Notes under the pieces: model-generated
Seen by the model: only the letters and a program-made list of their open reading frames with translations
Database searches by the model: none
What the model was told of the DNA's origin: nothing
NCBI GenBank assembly: GCA_025350465.1
Contig: JANXXU010000048.1
Location: forward strand, 248,001 to 312,000
DNA length: 64,000 nucleotides
Source of the DNA: Alphaproteobacteria bacterium
GTDB taxonomy: Bacteria; Pseudomonadota; Alphaproteobacteria; Micropepsales; Micropepsaceae
Direction: 5' to 3'
Program-made: the position numbers and the translations under genes
Shown: one piece after another, positions 24,304 to 33,245 of the stretch
Position numbering within the stretch: the first letter of the stretch is position 1
How the letters are laid out: each line of letters opens with the position of its first letter

Positions 24304-26394
24304 ATGCGGATTCAAGTCATCGCTTCGGCGGGACTGCTTCTTGTGGTCGGGGCTTGCGCTGAAATGACGAACGACCAGGATCCCAATATCTGGCTTGAGG
24401 ACGTTCACAGCCGGGACGCGCTCGCTTGGGTAGAAGCGGAGAACGCAAAATCCGCAGCGCGGCTCGAAGCCGATCCTCGCTATGAGACCTATCGCAAGGA
24501 GGCGCTGGCGATCTTCACCGCGCAGGATCGCATCGCGCTCCCCGAGTTTCGCGGGGCGGGTATCGACAATCTCTGGCAAGACGAAACGCATACGCACGGC
24601 ATTTGGCGTCATTCGACGGCGGCCGCCTATCGTGCCGGCAAGCCCGATTGGCAAATGCTACTCGACCTCGATGCGCTCTCCAAAGCCGAAAACAAGAATT
24701 GGATTTGGAAGGGCGCGACCTGTCTTCAACCACAGGAGCGCTATTGCTTGATCCGCCTGTCGGACGGCGGCGGCGATGCGGTTGAGATCCGCGAGTTCGA
24801 CGCTGTCGGGCGAAATTTCGTCCAGGGCGGATTCCGCTTCGAGCGCGCCAAGCAGACCGTCGATTGGATCGATCGCGACACGCTTATCGTTGCGCGCGAC
24901 TGGGGCGCGAACGAGCTGACGGACTCCGGTTATCCCTACGTCGTGAAAATGGTCAACCGCGGCGCGCCGCTCAGCGAGGCCAAGGAAGTATTTCGCGGCG
25001 AACGCGCCGACAGTTTCGTAAACCCTCGCGTGCTGCGCGATCCCGATGGTCAAGTTCGGGCAATGTTCGCCGAGCGCCGCATCGGTTTCTTCGAGTCGGA
25101 GATCTACCTTCTTGGCGGTGCCGCGCCGGTAAAGCTGCCGCTACCTCAGAAGACCAATTTCCAGGCCTTCGTCGACGGCGCCGTCATATTGACCATTGAG
25201 CAGGACTGGAACGGCTATAAGTCCGGCGCGCTCATTGCCTACGATCTCGAGGCGATGAAGCGCGATCCGGCCGCGTTGCCGTCGCTAACGCATCTGATCC
25301 TGCAGCCGGCGGCGAACCAGACCGTCGACAACGTCGATGCGACGCGCTCGAGCGTCATCGTACAATTGCTCAACGATGTGACCGGCGCGATCGATATCTA
25401 TCGCCGTCATGGCGAGTCTTGGCATTCGAAGCGCCTGCCGCTGCCGCACGGCTCGGACCTGATCGTGCGCGCCGCATCGAAAGAGACCGAGGAGCTTTTC
25501 GTAACCTCCGAGAGCTTCCTGGAGCCTACTGCTCTCTGGGCCGCAGATGCACGCAGCGTCGAGGTGCGACGCATCGCTCATCTGCCGCCGCGCTTCAACG
25601 CGTCGACTCACAGGGTCGAACAGCATTGGGCGAGTTCCAACGACGGTACCAAGATTCCCTATTTCCTTGTTCGCCCGAAGCATATGAAGCTCGACGGCTC
25701 GACGCCCGTTCTCATGTACGGCTATGGCGGCTTTCAAATCTCAAAGCCGCCCGTCTACTTGCCGGAGATGGGCAAACTGTGGCTTGAGCATGGTGGGGCA
25801 TTCGTCATTGCTAACATCCGCGGCGGTGGCGAGTTCGGCCCGGCTTGGCATCAATCGGCCTTGCGCGAACACCGTCAGCGCGCCTTCGATGACTTTGCGT
25901 CTGTCGCCAAGGATTTGATCGAGCGGCATGTTACGAGCGCGCGCCATCTCGGCATTTATGGGCGCTCCAACGGCGGCGTCTTGACCAGTGTTTCGATGAC
26001 GCAGCATCCCGAACTCTTCAACGCGGTCGTCATCGAGAGCCCCCTGATCGACATGCTGCGCTACAACCGCCTCTCCGCTGGCGCGTCATGGATGAGCGAG
26101 TACGGCAACCCCGATGTCGAAGGCGATCGCGCGTTTATCGCGGACTACTCGGCGTATCAGAAGGTGGCACGAGGCGTGCCATATCCCGAGCCCTACATAA
26201 CCACGAACACAGAGGACGATCGCGTACATCCGGGCCATGCACGCAAATTCGCCGCGCGGTTGTCGCAAATTGGCTCGCCCTATCTCTATTACGAGAACAC
26301 CTTCGGCGGTCATGCCAACGACGCCGACCCCGAGCTGAACGCGCGGCGCTGGGCCCGCCACTACGTCTACCTGGCGCAGAAGCTGATGGATTGA
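24304..26394 (+). CDS. Prolyl-oligopeptidase family (S9) serine peptidase, putative lipoprotein
   Basis: The 696-residue protein begins with a lipoprotein-like signal (lipobox VGAC, Cys18). An early DPNIWLEDVHSRDALAWVE segment typical of S9 peptidases follows, then a beta-propeller region (about 60-420) and a C-terminal alpha/beta-hydrolase. The catalytic triad is visible: Ser555 in YGRSNGGVL, the acidic pair 638-639 in TEDDRVHPGHA and His670 in FGGHAND. Family members cleave short peptides. The ATG at 24304 is chosen because the upstream in-frame ATG (24262) would spoil the signal peptide. Confidence 0.92.
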   Translation: MRIQVIASAGLLLVVGACAEMTNDQDPNIWLEDVHSRDALAWVEAENAKSAARLEADPRYETYRKEALAIFTAQDRIALPEFRGAGIDNLWQDETHTHGIWRHSTAAAYRAGKPDWQMLLDLDALSKAENKNWIWKGATCLQPQERYCLIRLSDGGGDAVEIREFDAVGRNFVQGGFRFERAKQTVDWIDRDTLIVARDWGANELTDSGYPYVVKMVNRGAPLSEAKEVFRGERADSFVNPRVLRDPDGQVRAMFAERRIGFFESEIYLLGGAAPVKLPLPQKTNFQAFVDGAVILTIEQDWNGYKSGALIAYDLEAMKRDPAALPSLTHLILQPAANQTVDNVDATRSSVIVQLLNDVTGAIDIYRRHGESWHSKRLPLPHGSDLIVRAASKETEELFVTSESFLEPTALWAADARSVEVRRIAHLPPRFNASTHRVEQHWASSNDGTKIPYFLVRPKHMKLDGSTPVLMYGYGGFQISKPPVYLPEMGKLWLEHGGAFVIANIRGGGEFGPAWHQSALREHRQRAFDDFASVAKDLIERHVTSARHLGIYGRSNGGVLTSVSMTQHPELFNAVVIESPLIDMLRYNRLSAGASWMSEYGNPDVEGDRAFIADYSAYQKVARGVPYPEPYITTNTEDDRVHPGHARKFAARLSQIGSPYLYYENTFGGHANDADPELNARRWARHYVYLAQKLMD

Positions 26395-26415
26395 GCTTGG
26401 ACAAACTCACTGCCT

Positions 26416-27774
26416 TCACTTCACCCTGAGCTTCAGCAGCATCAATTCTTCGGCCGCGCTCGGGTGCAGTGCCATGGTCGCGTCGAAGTCGGCTTTCGTC
26501 GCGTTCATCTTCACGGCAACAGCTACGCATTGGATCATTTCCGCCGCCGCTTCGCCGACGATGTGACAGCCAAGCACGCGGTCCGTTTCAGCGTCGATCA
26601 CAAGCTTCATGAAGACCTGCGTGTCGCGCCCCGTCATCGTCGCCTTCATCGGCCGAAAGGCTGTGCGATAGACATCGACTTTCGGGTAGAGCGCGCATGC
26701 GCGCTCCTCCGTGAGTCCGACCACGCCGATCTCGGGCGTGCCGAAGACGGCGGTCGCGATGTTGGTGTGGTCGACGATCGTCGGTTTGTTGTTGTAGAGG
26801 CTCTCGGCGAAGGCCGCGCCCTCGCGGATCGCGACCGGCGTCAGGTTGACACGGTCGGTGACATCGCCCACCGCATAGATATTCGCCTGGGAGGAGCGCG
26901 AGGTCGCGTCCACCTTCACGGCGCGCCGCTCGGTCATCTCAACGCCGCAATGTTCAAGGCCGAGCGCGCTGGTATTGGGCCGCCGGCCGACTGCGAACAT
27001 GATTTCGTCGACGAGATGCTCGGTTCCGTCGGCCATGCGCACCCGCTTGCGCGGACCGTCACGCCGAATCGAGACGACTGAGGATTTGATCAAGACGTCG
27101 ACGCCGCGCTTTTGCAGCTCGTGACGCATCTGCGCGCGCACTTCATGATCGAAGCCGCGCAATATCTCGTCGCCGTGATGGACGAGAATGGTCTTCGAGC
27201 CGAGGCCGCAAAAGATGCCGGCGAACTCGACCGCGATGTAGCCGCCGCCGACGATCATCACGCTGTGCGGCAGATCGGGCAGGAGGAACGCCTCGTTCGA
27301 GGTGATGGCGAGATCACCGCCGTCGACGCTGTCGGGAATCCAAGCACGGCCCCCGGTTGCGATTAGGATGGTTTCGGCGGTGATTGTTTTGTCCGCCTTG
27401 AGAAGATGAACGGTGTGCGGGTCACGAAGCACCGCGCGGTCTTCGAAGAGCTCCGCGCCTGCGCTGGCCATATTCTTGGTATAGGCGGCTTCGAGACGAG
27501 CGATCTCCCTGTCCTTGTTCGCAATCAGCGTCGACCATTTGAACTCGTGGTGCGGCACGTGCCAGCCAAACGCCGCCGCATCCTCGAAGTCTTCCGAGAA
27601 GCGGCTCGCATAGACCAGGAGCTTCTTTGGGATACACCCGCGGATCACGCAGGTGCCGCCGACGCGGTACTCCTCGACTACGGCCGCACGTGCGCCGTAG
27701 CTCGCGGCGAGCCGCGTCGCGCGCGTGCCGCCCGAGCCCGCGCCAATCGTCACCAAATCGAAATCGTAAGCCAT
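26416..27774 (-). CDS. gor: Glutathione-disulfide reductase
   Basis: The 452-residue flavoprotein reduces oxidised glutathione. It has FAD-binding VTIGAGSGGTRATRLAA, the redox-active pair Cys42/Cys47 in GGTCVIRGCIPKKL, the NAD(P)-binding GGGYIAVEFAGIF followed by EILRGFDHEVR, and the second FAD site IYAVGDVTDRVNLTPVA. It ends with the catalytic LHPSAAEELM. The GGYIAVEF and RGFD pattern points to glutathione reductase rather than dihydrolipoamide dehydrogenase. Some relatives use other thiols, which cannot be excluded. It is convergent with the S9 peptidase, 21 bases away. Confidence 0.93.
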   Translation of the reverse strand: MAYDFDLVTIGAGSGGTRATRLAASYGARAAVVEEYRVGGTCVIRGCIPKKLLVYASRFSEDFEDAAAFGWHVPHHEFKWSTLIANKDREIARLEAAYTKNMASAGAELFEDRAVLRDPHTVHLLKADKTITAETILIATGGRAWIPDSVDGGDLAITSNEAFLLPDLPHSVMIVGGGYIAVEFAGIFCGLGSKTILVHHGDEILRGFDHEVRAQMRHELQKRGVDVLIKSSVVSIRRDGPRKRVRMADGTEHLVDEIMFAVGRRPNTSALGLEHCGVEMTERRAVKVDATSRSSQANIYAVGDVTDRVNLTPVAIREGAAFAESLYNNKPTIVDHTNIATAVFGTPEIGVVGLTEERACALYPKVDVYRTAFRPMKATMTGRDTQVFMKLVIDAETDRVLGCHIVGEAAAEMIQCVAVAVKMNATKADFDATMALHPSAAEELMLLKLRVK

Positions 27775-27923
27775 CAGGTCACCTCAAACGCGTGTGTATA
27801 TATGGAGGTCGCGAGGCCGGGCAAAGGTGTGGCCAAATTTGCGATGGGATGGTCCACGCGCCAAGTCGCCTCGGCCGCTTGGGAAGAGGCGGGCGTTTGG
27901 AGATGACAGGCGTGGGGCGCGGC

Positions 27924-29129
27924 TTAGGCTTTCCCTTTGAACTTGGCTGCTTCGTCCGAGCCCCGGGTCGCGTTGCCGGCGCTATAGGAGTGGGCGCCGG
28001 TACCGGCGAGCTTGCCGCCTTGCACGATCAGATATTCCTCGCGGATGGGGCGGCCCTCGAAAAAGCATTCGAGAATCTCGCGCGTGCCCGCCGCATAGCG
28101 CGCCTGTGCGGAAAGACTTGTGCCGGAGATGTGCGGCGTCATTCCCTCGTGCGGCATCGTGCGCCAGACGTGGTCGCGCGGCGGCGGTTGGGGAAACCAA
28201 ACGTCGCCGGCATAGCCCGCAATCTGGCCGTTTTCGAGAGCTCGCGCGATCGCCTCGCGATTGACGATTTTGCCGCGCGCCGTGTTCACGACATAGGCCC
28301 CGCGCTTCATCTTTGCGATCAGCTTGTCATCGAACATGTTTTCGGTCTCCGGATGCAGCGGACAGTTGATCGTCACCACGTCACAGATGCGCACCATGTC
28401 CTCGACGTTGGCGTGGTAGGTCACGTTTAGCTCGCGCTCGACCGCCTCGGACAGGCGATGGCGATCGGTGTAGTGGAGCTTTACGTCGAACGGTTTGAGC
28501 CGGCGGAGCACCGCAAGTCCGATGCGCCCTGCGGCAACTGTTCCCACATGCATGCCCTCCACGTCGTAAGAGCGCGCTACGCAATCGGCGATATTCCAGC
28601 CGCCCTTGCGCACCCAATCGTGGCTCGGCAGATAGTTGCGTATGAGCGAGAGGATCATCATGACCACGTGCTCGGCAACGCTGATCGAATTGCAATAGGT
28701 GACCTCGGCGACGGTAATGCCGCGCTCGATCGCGGCCGCGAGGTCAACGTGGTCTGAGCCGATGCCGGCCGTAAGCGCAAGCTTCAGCTTCTTGGCCTTG
28801 GCGATGCGCTCGGCGGTCAGATAGGCCGGCCAGAAGGGTTGCGAGATCACGACGTCTGCATCGACAATCTCGCGGTCCAAGACGGAGTCGGCCCCGTCTT
28901 TGCTCGACGTGACGACGAGCGTGTGGCCGTTGCTCTCGAGATATTTTCGTAAACCGAGTGCGCCCGAGACCGAACCCAGAAGTGCGCCCGGTTTGAAATC
29001 AATCGCCTTGGGCGTTGGCATCGTTTGCCCACCCGGATAGCGCTCAAGCACCGGGATACCATCGCGCGGATAGGCTTTGGGATAACCGTCGACGGGATCG
29101 TCGTAGAGAACGCAAACAACTTTGGCCAT
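27924..29129 (-). CDS. fdh: NAD-dependent formate dehydrogenase
   Basis: The enzyme oxidises formate to CO2 with NAD+, needing no metal. At 401 residues the sequence aligns colinearly with the well-known 400-residue pseudomonad enzyme. Matching positions, counting Met as 1, are Ile123 and Asn147 (formate contact), Asp222 in YTDRHRL (selects NAD over NADP), Arg285 in NTARGK, Gln314 in WFPQP and catalytic His333 in MTPHISG. The C-terminal EYLIVQGGKLAGTGAHSYS is also as expected. It stands alone, between emrB-like and gor genes on the same strand. It may supply NADH from C1 compounds or detoxify formate. Confidence 0.96.
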   Translation of the reverse strand: MAKVVCVLYDDPVDGYPKAYPRDGIPVLERYPGGQTMPTPKAIDFKPGALLGSVSGALGLRKYLESNGHTLVVTSSKDGADSVLDREIVDADVVISQPFWPAYLTAERIAKAKKLKLALTAGIGSDHVDLAAAIERGITVAEVTYCNSISVAEHVVMMILSLIRNYLPSHDWVRKGGWNIADCVARSYDVEGMHVGTVAAGRIGLAVLRRLKPFDVKLHYTDRHRLSEAVERELNVTYHANVEDMVRICDVVTINCPLHPETENMFDDKLIAKMKRGAYVVNTARGKIVNREAIARALENGQIAGYAGDVWFPQPPPRDHVWRTMPHEGMTPHISGTSLSAQARYAAGTREILECFFEGRPIREEYLIVQGGKLAGTGAHSYSAGNATRGSDEAAKFKGKA

Positions 29130-29257
29130 GGGTTGTGCTCCTGAGGTTTGCTTGGGTCACTGTACGCTTGAATGGGCCCCAGCGCCCCATGGAACCAGAG
29201 GTCGGACAACGCACCGCGATCCTTGGGCGGCCCGCGCAAAGTGCGGCTCTAATGCGC

Positions 29258-30850
29258 CTAGGCCGCCACTGGCAATGGTGCGGGCTTCCGACAGAACGGT
29301 ACCAGGACCAGCGCGAAGACAAAGAGCAGCGCCATCAGTTTGAAGACGTCGTCGAAGGCGAGCGTCAGCGCCTCTCGTGCGATGATGCGGGTCATCTCGC
29401 CTTGCGCGGTGAGTTGCGCCAGCGCCGGATCGGTGATGCCTGCGCTGGTGATCAAATTGGTTAGGCTTGTGAGAGCTGCCTCTGCGTGCTCGCGGCTTGA
29501 CGACATCCCCTCGCTGAGCCTGAGCACGTGGACACGCGAGAAATCCTGCAGCCACGTGGTGACGAGCGCAATGCCGACCGCACCCCCAAGATTGCGGCAG
29601 AGATTGAACAGACCGCTCGCCGACTTTAACTGGTGCTGAGGTACGGTCGAGAGCGACAGGCTTGTCGCCGGCACGATGCACAAGAGAACGGCAAAGCCGC
29701 GCACACCTTGCGGAAGGAAGAGTTCGTCGAAGCCCCAGACCGACGAAACGCCTGAGAGGAGATAGAGCCCAAGGGCAAAGAGCGTGAAGCCGGCGGCGAT
29801 GACATAGCGCTGATCGATCAGGTTCGAGAGTCGGGCTGCGATCGGTGCGCCGAAGAACATGAAGCAACCCGAGACAAAGACGGTCGTCCCGATGTCAAGA
29901 CTCGAGTAACCGCGAACTCGCCCCAGAAAGATCGGCACGAGATAGGTCGCGGCGTAAAGGCCGAAGCCGGTGACGAAGTTGAGTACGCAAGCCAAGGCGA
30001 AAGTCGGATTTCGGAACGGCGTAAGCTCGACAATGGGTCCCGTCGAGAAGAACGCCCGCTCGAAGAAGACAACGCCGCCGACCAGCGAAAGCCATGCTGC
30101 GCTGGCGACACCGACATCGCTGAACCACTCATGCCGCGGCCCTTCCTCCAGCACGTATTGAAAGGCGCCAAGAAACACCGCGAGACCCAAGAGATGCAGC
30201 CAATCGATCCGCCGCAGCATCGAGGGTTTCGCCTCGTCGATCTTGCCCAGGATCGGCACAAGGATGGTGATGAGGACGCCCGGCACGACATTCATGAAGA
30301 AGAGCCAGCGCCAGCTCGAGGCATCCGTGATCCAGCCGCCGACAGTCGGGCCCAACGTAGGCGCCAGTGTCGAGACGATACCGAGGATCGCGGGGATCAT
30401 GGCCTGGCGCGGTCCTGAGAAGATCGAGAATCCCGTCGCGAAGACCGTTGGGATCATTGCGCCGCCGACAAATCCCTGGATCGCGCGAAAGACGATCATC
30501 GACTCGATATTCCACGCCGTGCCGCAGGCGAGGCTCGAGAGCGTGAAGAGTCCGGCCGAGAGCGCGAAGAGCCAACGCGTCGAGATCGCTTGCGACAGGA
30601 AGCCCGAAAGCGGAATCATGACGATCTCAGCCATCAGGTACGCGGTCTGGACCCAGGCGATTTCGTCCGGTCCAGCCAAGAGCCCGGCTTGAATGGAATT
30701 GAGCGAAGCGGCGACGATCTGGATATCGAGGAGGGCCATGAATTGGCCGAACGCCATGACCGCGAAGAGCAAGATTTTGCGCCCTTCGCTGAGCTGCGCG
30801 GCGGGGTGGGTGTAGACCGCCCGATCGATCTCGAGTTCCGCGATGCTCAC
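29258..30850 (-). CDS. emrB: EmrB/QacA-type drug-proton antiporter (MFS, DHA2, 14 TM)
   Basis: This 530-residue inner-membrane exporter of the DHA2 group shows about fourteen hydrophobic helices. Signature segments are VMAFGQFMALLDIQIVAASL, the motif-C-like GPTVGGWITDASSWRWLFFMN and QGFVGGAMIPTVFATGF. DHA2 pumps pair with a membrane-fusion protein to expel hydrophobic drugs. The matching EmrA partner is encoded 1.1 kb away on the other strand. Its promoter region is shared with the tetR gene and carries a perfect palindrome just 28 bases upstream of the start. Confidence 0.93.
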   Translation of the reverse strand: MSIAELEIDRAVYTHPAAQLSEGRKILLFAVMAFGQFMALLDIQIVAASLNSIQAGLLAGPDEIAWVQTAYLMAEIVMIPLSGFLSQAISTRWLFALSAGLFTLSSLACGTAWNIESMIVFRAIQGFVGGAMIPTVFATGFSIFSGPRQAMIPAILGIVSTLAPTLGPTVGGWITDASSWRWLFFMNVVPGVLITILVPILGKIDEAKPSMLRRIDWLHLLGLAVFLGAFQYVLEEGPRHEWFSDVGVASAAWLSLVGGVVFFERAFFSTGPIVELTPFRNPTFALACVLNFVTGFGLYAATYLVPIFLGRVRGYSSLDIGTTVFVSGCFMFFGAPIAARLSNLIDQRYVIAAGFTLFALGLYLLSGVSSVWGFDELFLPQGVRGFAVLLCIVPATSLSLSTVPQHQLKSASGLFNLCRNLGGAVGIALVTTWLQDFSRVHVLRLSEGMSSSREHAEAALTSLTNLITSAGITDPALAQLTAQGEMTRIIAREALTLAFDDVFKLMALLFVFALVLVPFCRKPAPLPVAA

Positions 30851-30877
30851 GTGGCCTTGCCTTTGCGCGTGCCAGCA

Positions 30878-30899
30878 TTATATGATGTTCGTCATATAA
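30878..30899. promoter_or_regulatory. Palindromic operator between emrB and tetR
   Basis: A perfect 8-bp inverted repeat TTATATGA (30878-30885) / TCATATAA (30892-30899) flanks a six-base centre, TGTTCG. It lies in the 70-base divergent promoter region. TetR regulators usually bind such palindromes beside their own gene, so this is the likely operator controlling both the pump and the regulator operon. Confidence 0.8.
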
Positions 30900-30920
30900 A
30901 ACGTCAATGAGAAAACGGCA

Positions 30921-31532
30921 ATGCGCTACGGTCCAGAACAGGCGGAAAAAACAAAGGAACGGGTGGTGAAGATCGCGGCCGCCCAGATGCGCAAGCGCGG
31001 GCCCGAGCAGGTCGGCGTCGCCGACGTCATGAATCGCGCGGGGCTCACCCACGGGGGGTTTTACGCGCATTTCGCGTCGAAGGACGATCTGATCGCCGCC
31101 GCGGTCCACCGCATGTTCGAGGAAGCGCAGGATATGTTTCGCGGCGCTACCGAGGATAAGGAGAGGCATGAGGCGTTGAGGAGCTACATCAACGCCTATG
31201 TCTCGAAGAGCCATCGCGATCGGCCGGAACGAGGCTGCGCGATAGCTGCACTCTCCAGCGACATACACCGCCAGGGCCGCAAGGCGCGCGCCGCCTATGA
31301 CAAAGGCATCGCAAGCCTCCTCGGCAAGATCACAGCGTTGCTGCCTGAACAAGAAGGCGTTGATCGGCGCGCGCTCGCCGTTTCGATGATGGCCGAGATG
31401 ACTGGCGCTGTCGCTGCCGCGCGCGCGGTCTCCGATACTGCCCTTTCCGACGAAATCCTCGCCAGCGCCCGCCGCTCGCTCCGAGCGCGCGCCGGCTTGC
31501 CGCCATCGCAACCCGAAAGGCAATCCAGATGA
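30921..31532 (+). CDS. TetR-family transcriptional repressor of the efflux locus
   Basis: The 203-residue regulator has an N-terminal TetR helix-turn-helix (about 15-60). It reads VKIAAAQMRKRGPEQVGVAD, then VMNRAGLTHGGFYAHFASKD and DDLIAAAVHRMF. The C-terminal ligand-binding domain includes RGCAIAALSSDIHRQG, matching the TetR_C subgroup that regulates MFS and HlyD genes. It is the first gene of a plus-strand operon with a thioesterase and emrA, and overlaps the thioesterase start by four bases. It probably represses emrB and itself through the palindrome at 30878. Confidence 0.92.
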   Translation: MRYGPEQAEKTKERVVKIAAAQMRKRGPEQVGVADVMNRAGLTHGGFYAHFASKDDLIAAAVHRMFEEAQDMFRGATEDKERHEALRSYINAYVSKSHRDRPERGCAIAALSSDIHRQGRKARAAYDKGIASLLGKITALLPEQEGVDRRALAVSMMAEMTGAVAAARAVSDTALSDEILASARRSLRARAGLPPSQPERQSR

Positions 31533-31987
31533 CCACCTATGTGAAGGACATCGATACCGGCGAACAAACCGGCCTCGACCAGATCCGCTTTTTTCAATCG
31601 GGCGGTTTGAACTACCAGGGCATCGGCCGGAAGCTCGGCTTCGATCTGACCGAAGTCGAGGAAGGCCGCGTCGTCTTCGCCGCCACACCGACTGAAGATG
31701 CTTACAATCCGCTGGGCAGCGTGCACGGCGGCTACATCGCGACGTTGCTCGATAGCGCGCTAGGCTGTGCAGTGCATACGACGTTGAAGCCGCGACGCGG
31801 CTACACAACGCTCGAGCTCAAGATTAACTATCTGCACGCCATTTCGGCGTCGACCGGGCGTATCGAGGCGGAGGGCAGGGTGGTTCAAACTGGCCGCCGC
31901 GCCGCTTTCGCCGAGGGCAAAGTTACCGACGCCAAAGGTCGTGTTTACGCCACCGCAACAACAACCTGCTTGGTATTTGACAAATGA
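31529..31987 (+). CDS. PaaI-type hotdog thioesterase
   Basis: The 152-residue hotdog-fold protein has the PaaI pattern: NPLGSVHGGYIATLLDSALGC, with the catalytic-region HGG, then TTLELKINYLHAI and GRRAAFAEGKVTDAKGRVYA. PaaI enzymes hydrolyse aryl- or acyl-CoA thioesters. Its place between a TetR regulator and emrA, with four-base overlaps on both sides, suggests that the ligand or substrate of the efflux system is a CoA-linked aromatic or fatty acid. This is an inference from context. Confidence 0.9.
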   Translation: MTTYVKDIDTGEQTGLDQIRFFQSGGLNYQGIGRKLGFDLTEVEEGRVVFAATPTEDAYNPLGSVHGGYIATLLDSALGCAVHTTLKPRRGYTTLELKINYLHAISASTGRIEAEGRVVQTGRRAAFAEGKVTDAKGRVYATATTTCLVFDK

Positions 31988-33105
31988 GCACCCTCGCTCG
32001 CCGCATCCGTCAGCTGCCGCGCCGCGCCTGGATCGTATTCGCCGCAGCGCTAATCGCCGCGGCAGGCGGCGTCGCATGGCTGACCTCCGCGCCGACGCAA
32101 GTCTCTACGGACAATGCCTACCTGAAGGCCGACATCAGTTACGTCGCGCCGCGTATTCGCGGCCTCGTTGCGCAGGTTCTGGTCAAGGATAACCAAATAG
32201 TCCAGGCGGGCGATCCCCTCGTTCGGCTCGACGATACCGAATATCTTTCGCGCGTCCGCTCGGCTGAAGCCGACATGGCGCAAGCCGATGCGGCGATTGC
32301 CGCGGCGAAGGCGGCGCTCGATCGTTCCGATGCAGAGGAATCGCTCGCCCGCGCCTCGCTCGGCGAAGCACAGACCGCAATAGCATCCGCCGAGGCCGAG
32401 CGCGACCGCGCTGCGAGCGACCGTACGCGCTATGAGGCACTCGTCGGCCAGGGCTGGGTGCCACGGCAGAAGTTCGAGTCCGTATCCGCGACCGCCGTCA
32501 CCGCGAACTCCAACGTCGGCAAAGTGCGCGCTGCCGCGCTCGTCGCCCAGAACCAGGTCAGCGTCGTTCAGCACCGCCGCGCCGAGCTTCAAGCCCAGAT
32601 AAAGAGCGCCGAGGCAACGAAAGCGCACGCTGACGCTACCCTCGCGCTAGCCAAGCAAGATGAAGGCGATGCGATCATCCGCGCGCCGATCTCCGGGATT
32701 GTCGGCGATCGCCAAATCGAGTCCGGCGAATTCGTTCAGCCGGGCACACGCCTCATGGCGATCGTTCGCCTGGACGCGCTCTATGTCGTCGCGAACTTCA
32801 AGGAGACGCAGACCGAGCGCATGCTGGCCGGCGAGAAGGCCGAGATTTATGTCGACGCGCTGCCGGGCACCGTGATCCGCGGCACCGTCGAAAGTCTCTC
32901 CCCGGCCTCCGGCTCGGAATTTTCGCTGCTGCCCTTCGAGCCGGGCACCGGCAACTTCACCAAGATCGTGCAGCGCGTGCCCGTACGCATCAAATTGACG
33001 CCGGGGCAGAGCGGGCTCGCGCGGCTGCGTCCGGGCCTCTCGGTCTCCGCAACAGTGACGCTCGACGCTGGCGCGCCGCAAAGCCGCTTGGCTGCGGCGC
33101 GGTGA
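31984..33105 (+). CDS. emrA: EmrA-type membrane-fusion protein (HlyD family)
   Basis: The 373-residue protein has one N-terminal membrane helix (about 17-35, WIVFAAALIAAAGGVAWL). A barrel-sandwich region starts at TDNAYLKADISYVAPRIRG, followed by a long coiled-coil hairpin (about 100-220), the return lipoyl half IIRAPISGIVGDRQIESGEF and a beta-barrel. It should bridge the EmrB pump to an outer-membrane channel. No TolC-like gene is in the window. It ends the TetR-thioesterase operon, which is closed by a terminator. Confidence 0.94.
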   Translation: MSTLARRIRQLPRRAWIVFAAALIAAAGGVAWLTSAPTQVSTDNAYLKADISYVAPRIRGLVAQVLVKDNQIVQAGDPLVRLDDTEYLSRVRSAEADMAQADAAIAAAKAALDRSDAEESLARASLGEAQTAIASAEAERDRAASDRTRYEALVGQGWVPRQKFESVSATAVTANSNVGKVRAAALVAQNQVSVVQHRRAELQAQIKSAEATKAHADATLALAKQDEGDAIIRAPISGIVGDRQIESGEFVQPGTRLMAIVRLDALYVVANFKETQTERMLAGEKAEIYVDALPGTVIRGTVESLSPASGSEFSLLPFEPGTGNFTKIVQRVPVRIKLTPGQSGLARLRPGLSVSATVTLDAGAPQSRLAAAR

Positions 33106-33113
33106 GGTATCTC

Positions 33114-33154
33114 AATACCGCAGCATTCTGATCTGCGGTATTCCTGTTTATTTT
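33114..33154 (+). terminator. Rho-independent terminator after emrA
   Basis: A perfect 10-bp stem AATACCGCAG (33114-33123) / CTGCGGTATT (33133-33142), with a nine-base loop, is followed by CCTGTTTATTTT. It lies nine bases after the emrA stop and separates the efflux operon from rplM-rpsI. Confidence 0.9.
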
Positions 33155-33166
33155 GGCTAGCTATAG

Positions 33167-33195
33167 TTGACATTCGAGCAGGGTGCCCGTATCAC
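33167..33195 (+). promoter_or_regulatory. Candidate sigma-70-type promoter for rplM-rpsI
   Basis: A TTGACA -35 box (33167-33172) is followed by a 17-base spacer and TATCAC (33190-33195), four of six matches to the -10 consensus. It sits about 50 bases before the rplM start and just behind the emrA terminator, where a ribosomal-protein promoter is expected. Confidence 0.55.
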
Positions 33196-33245
33196 CCGCG
33201 CCTTCGAATTGGCGCTTCGCGCGTCCTCAAAGCCAAGAACCAACC

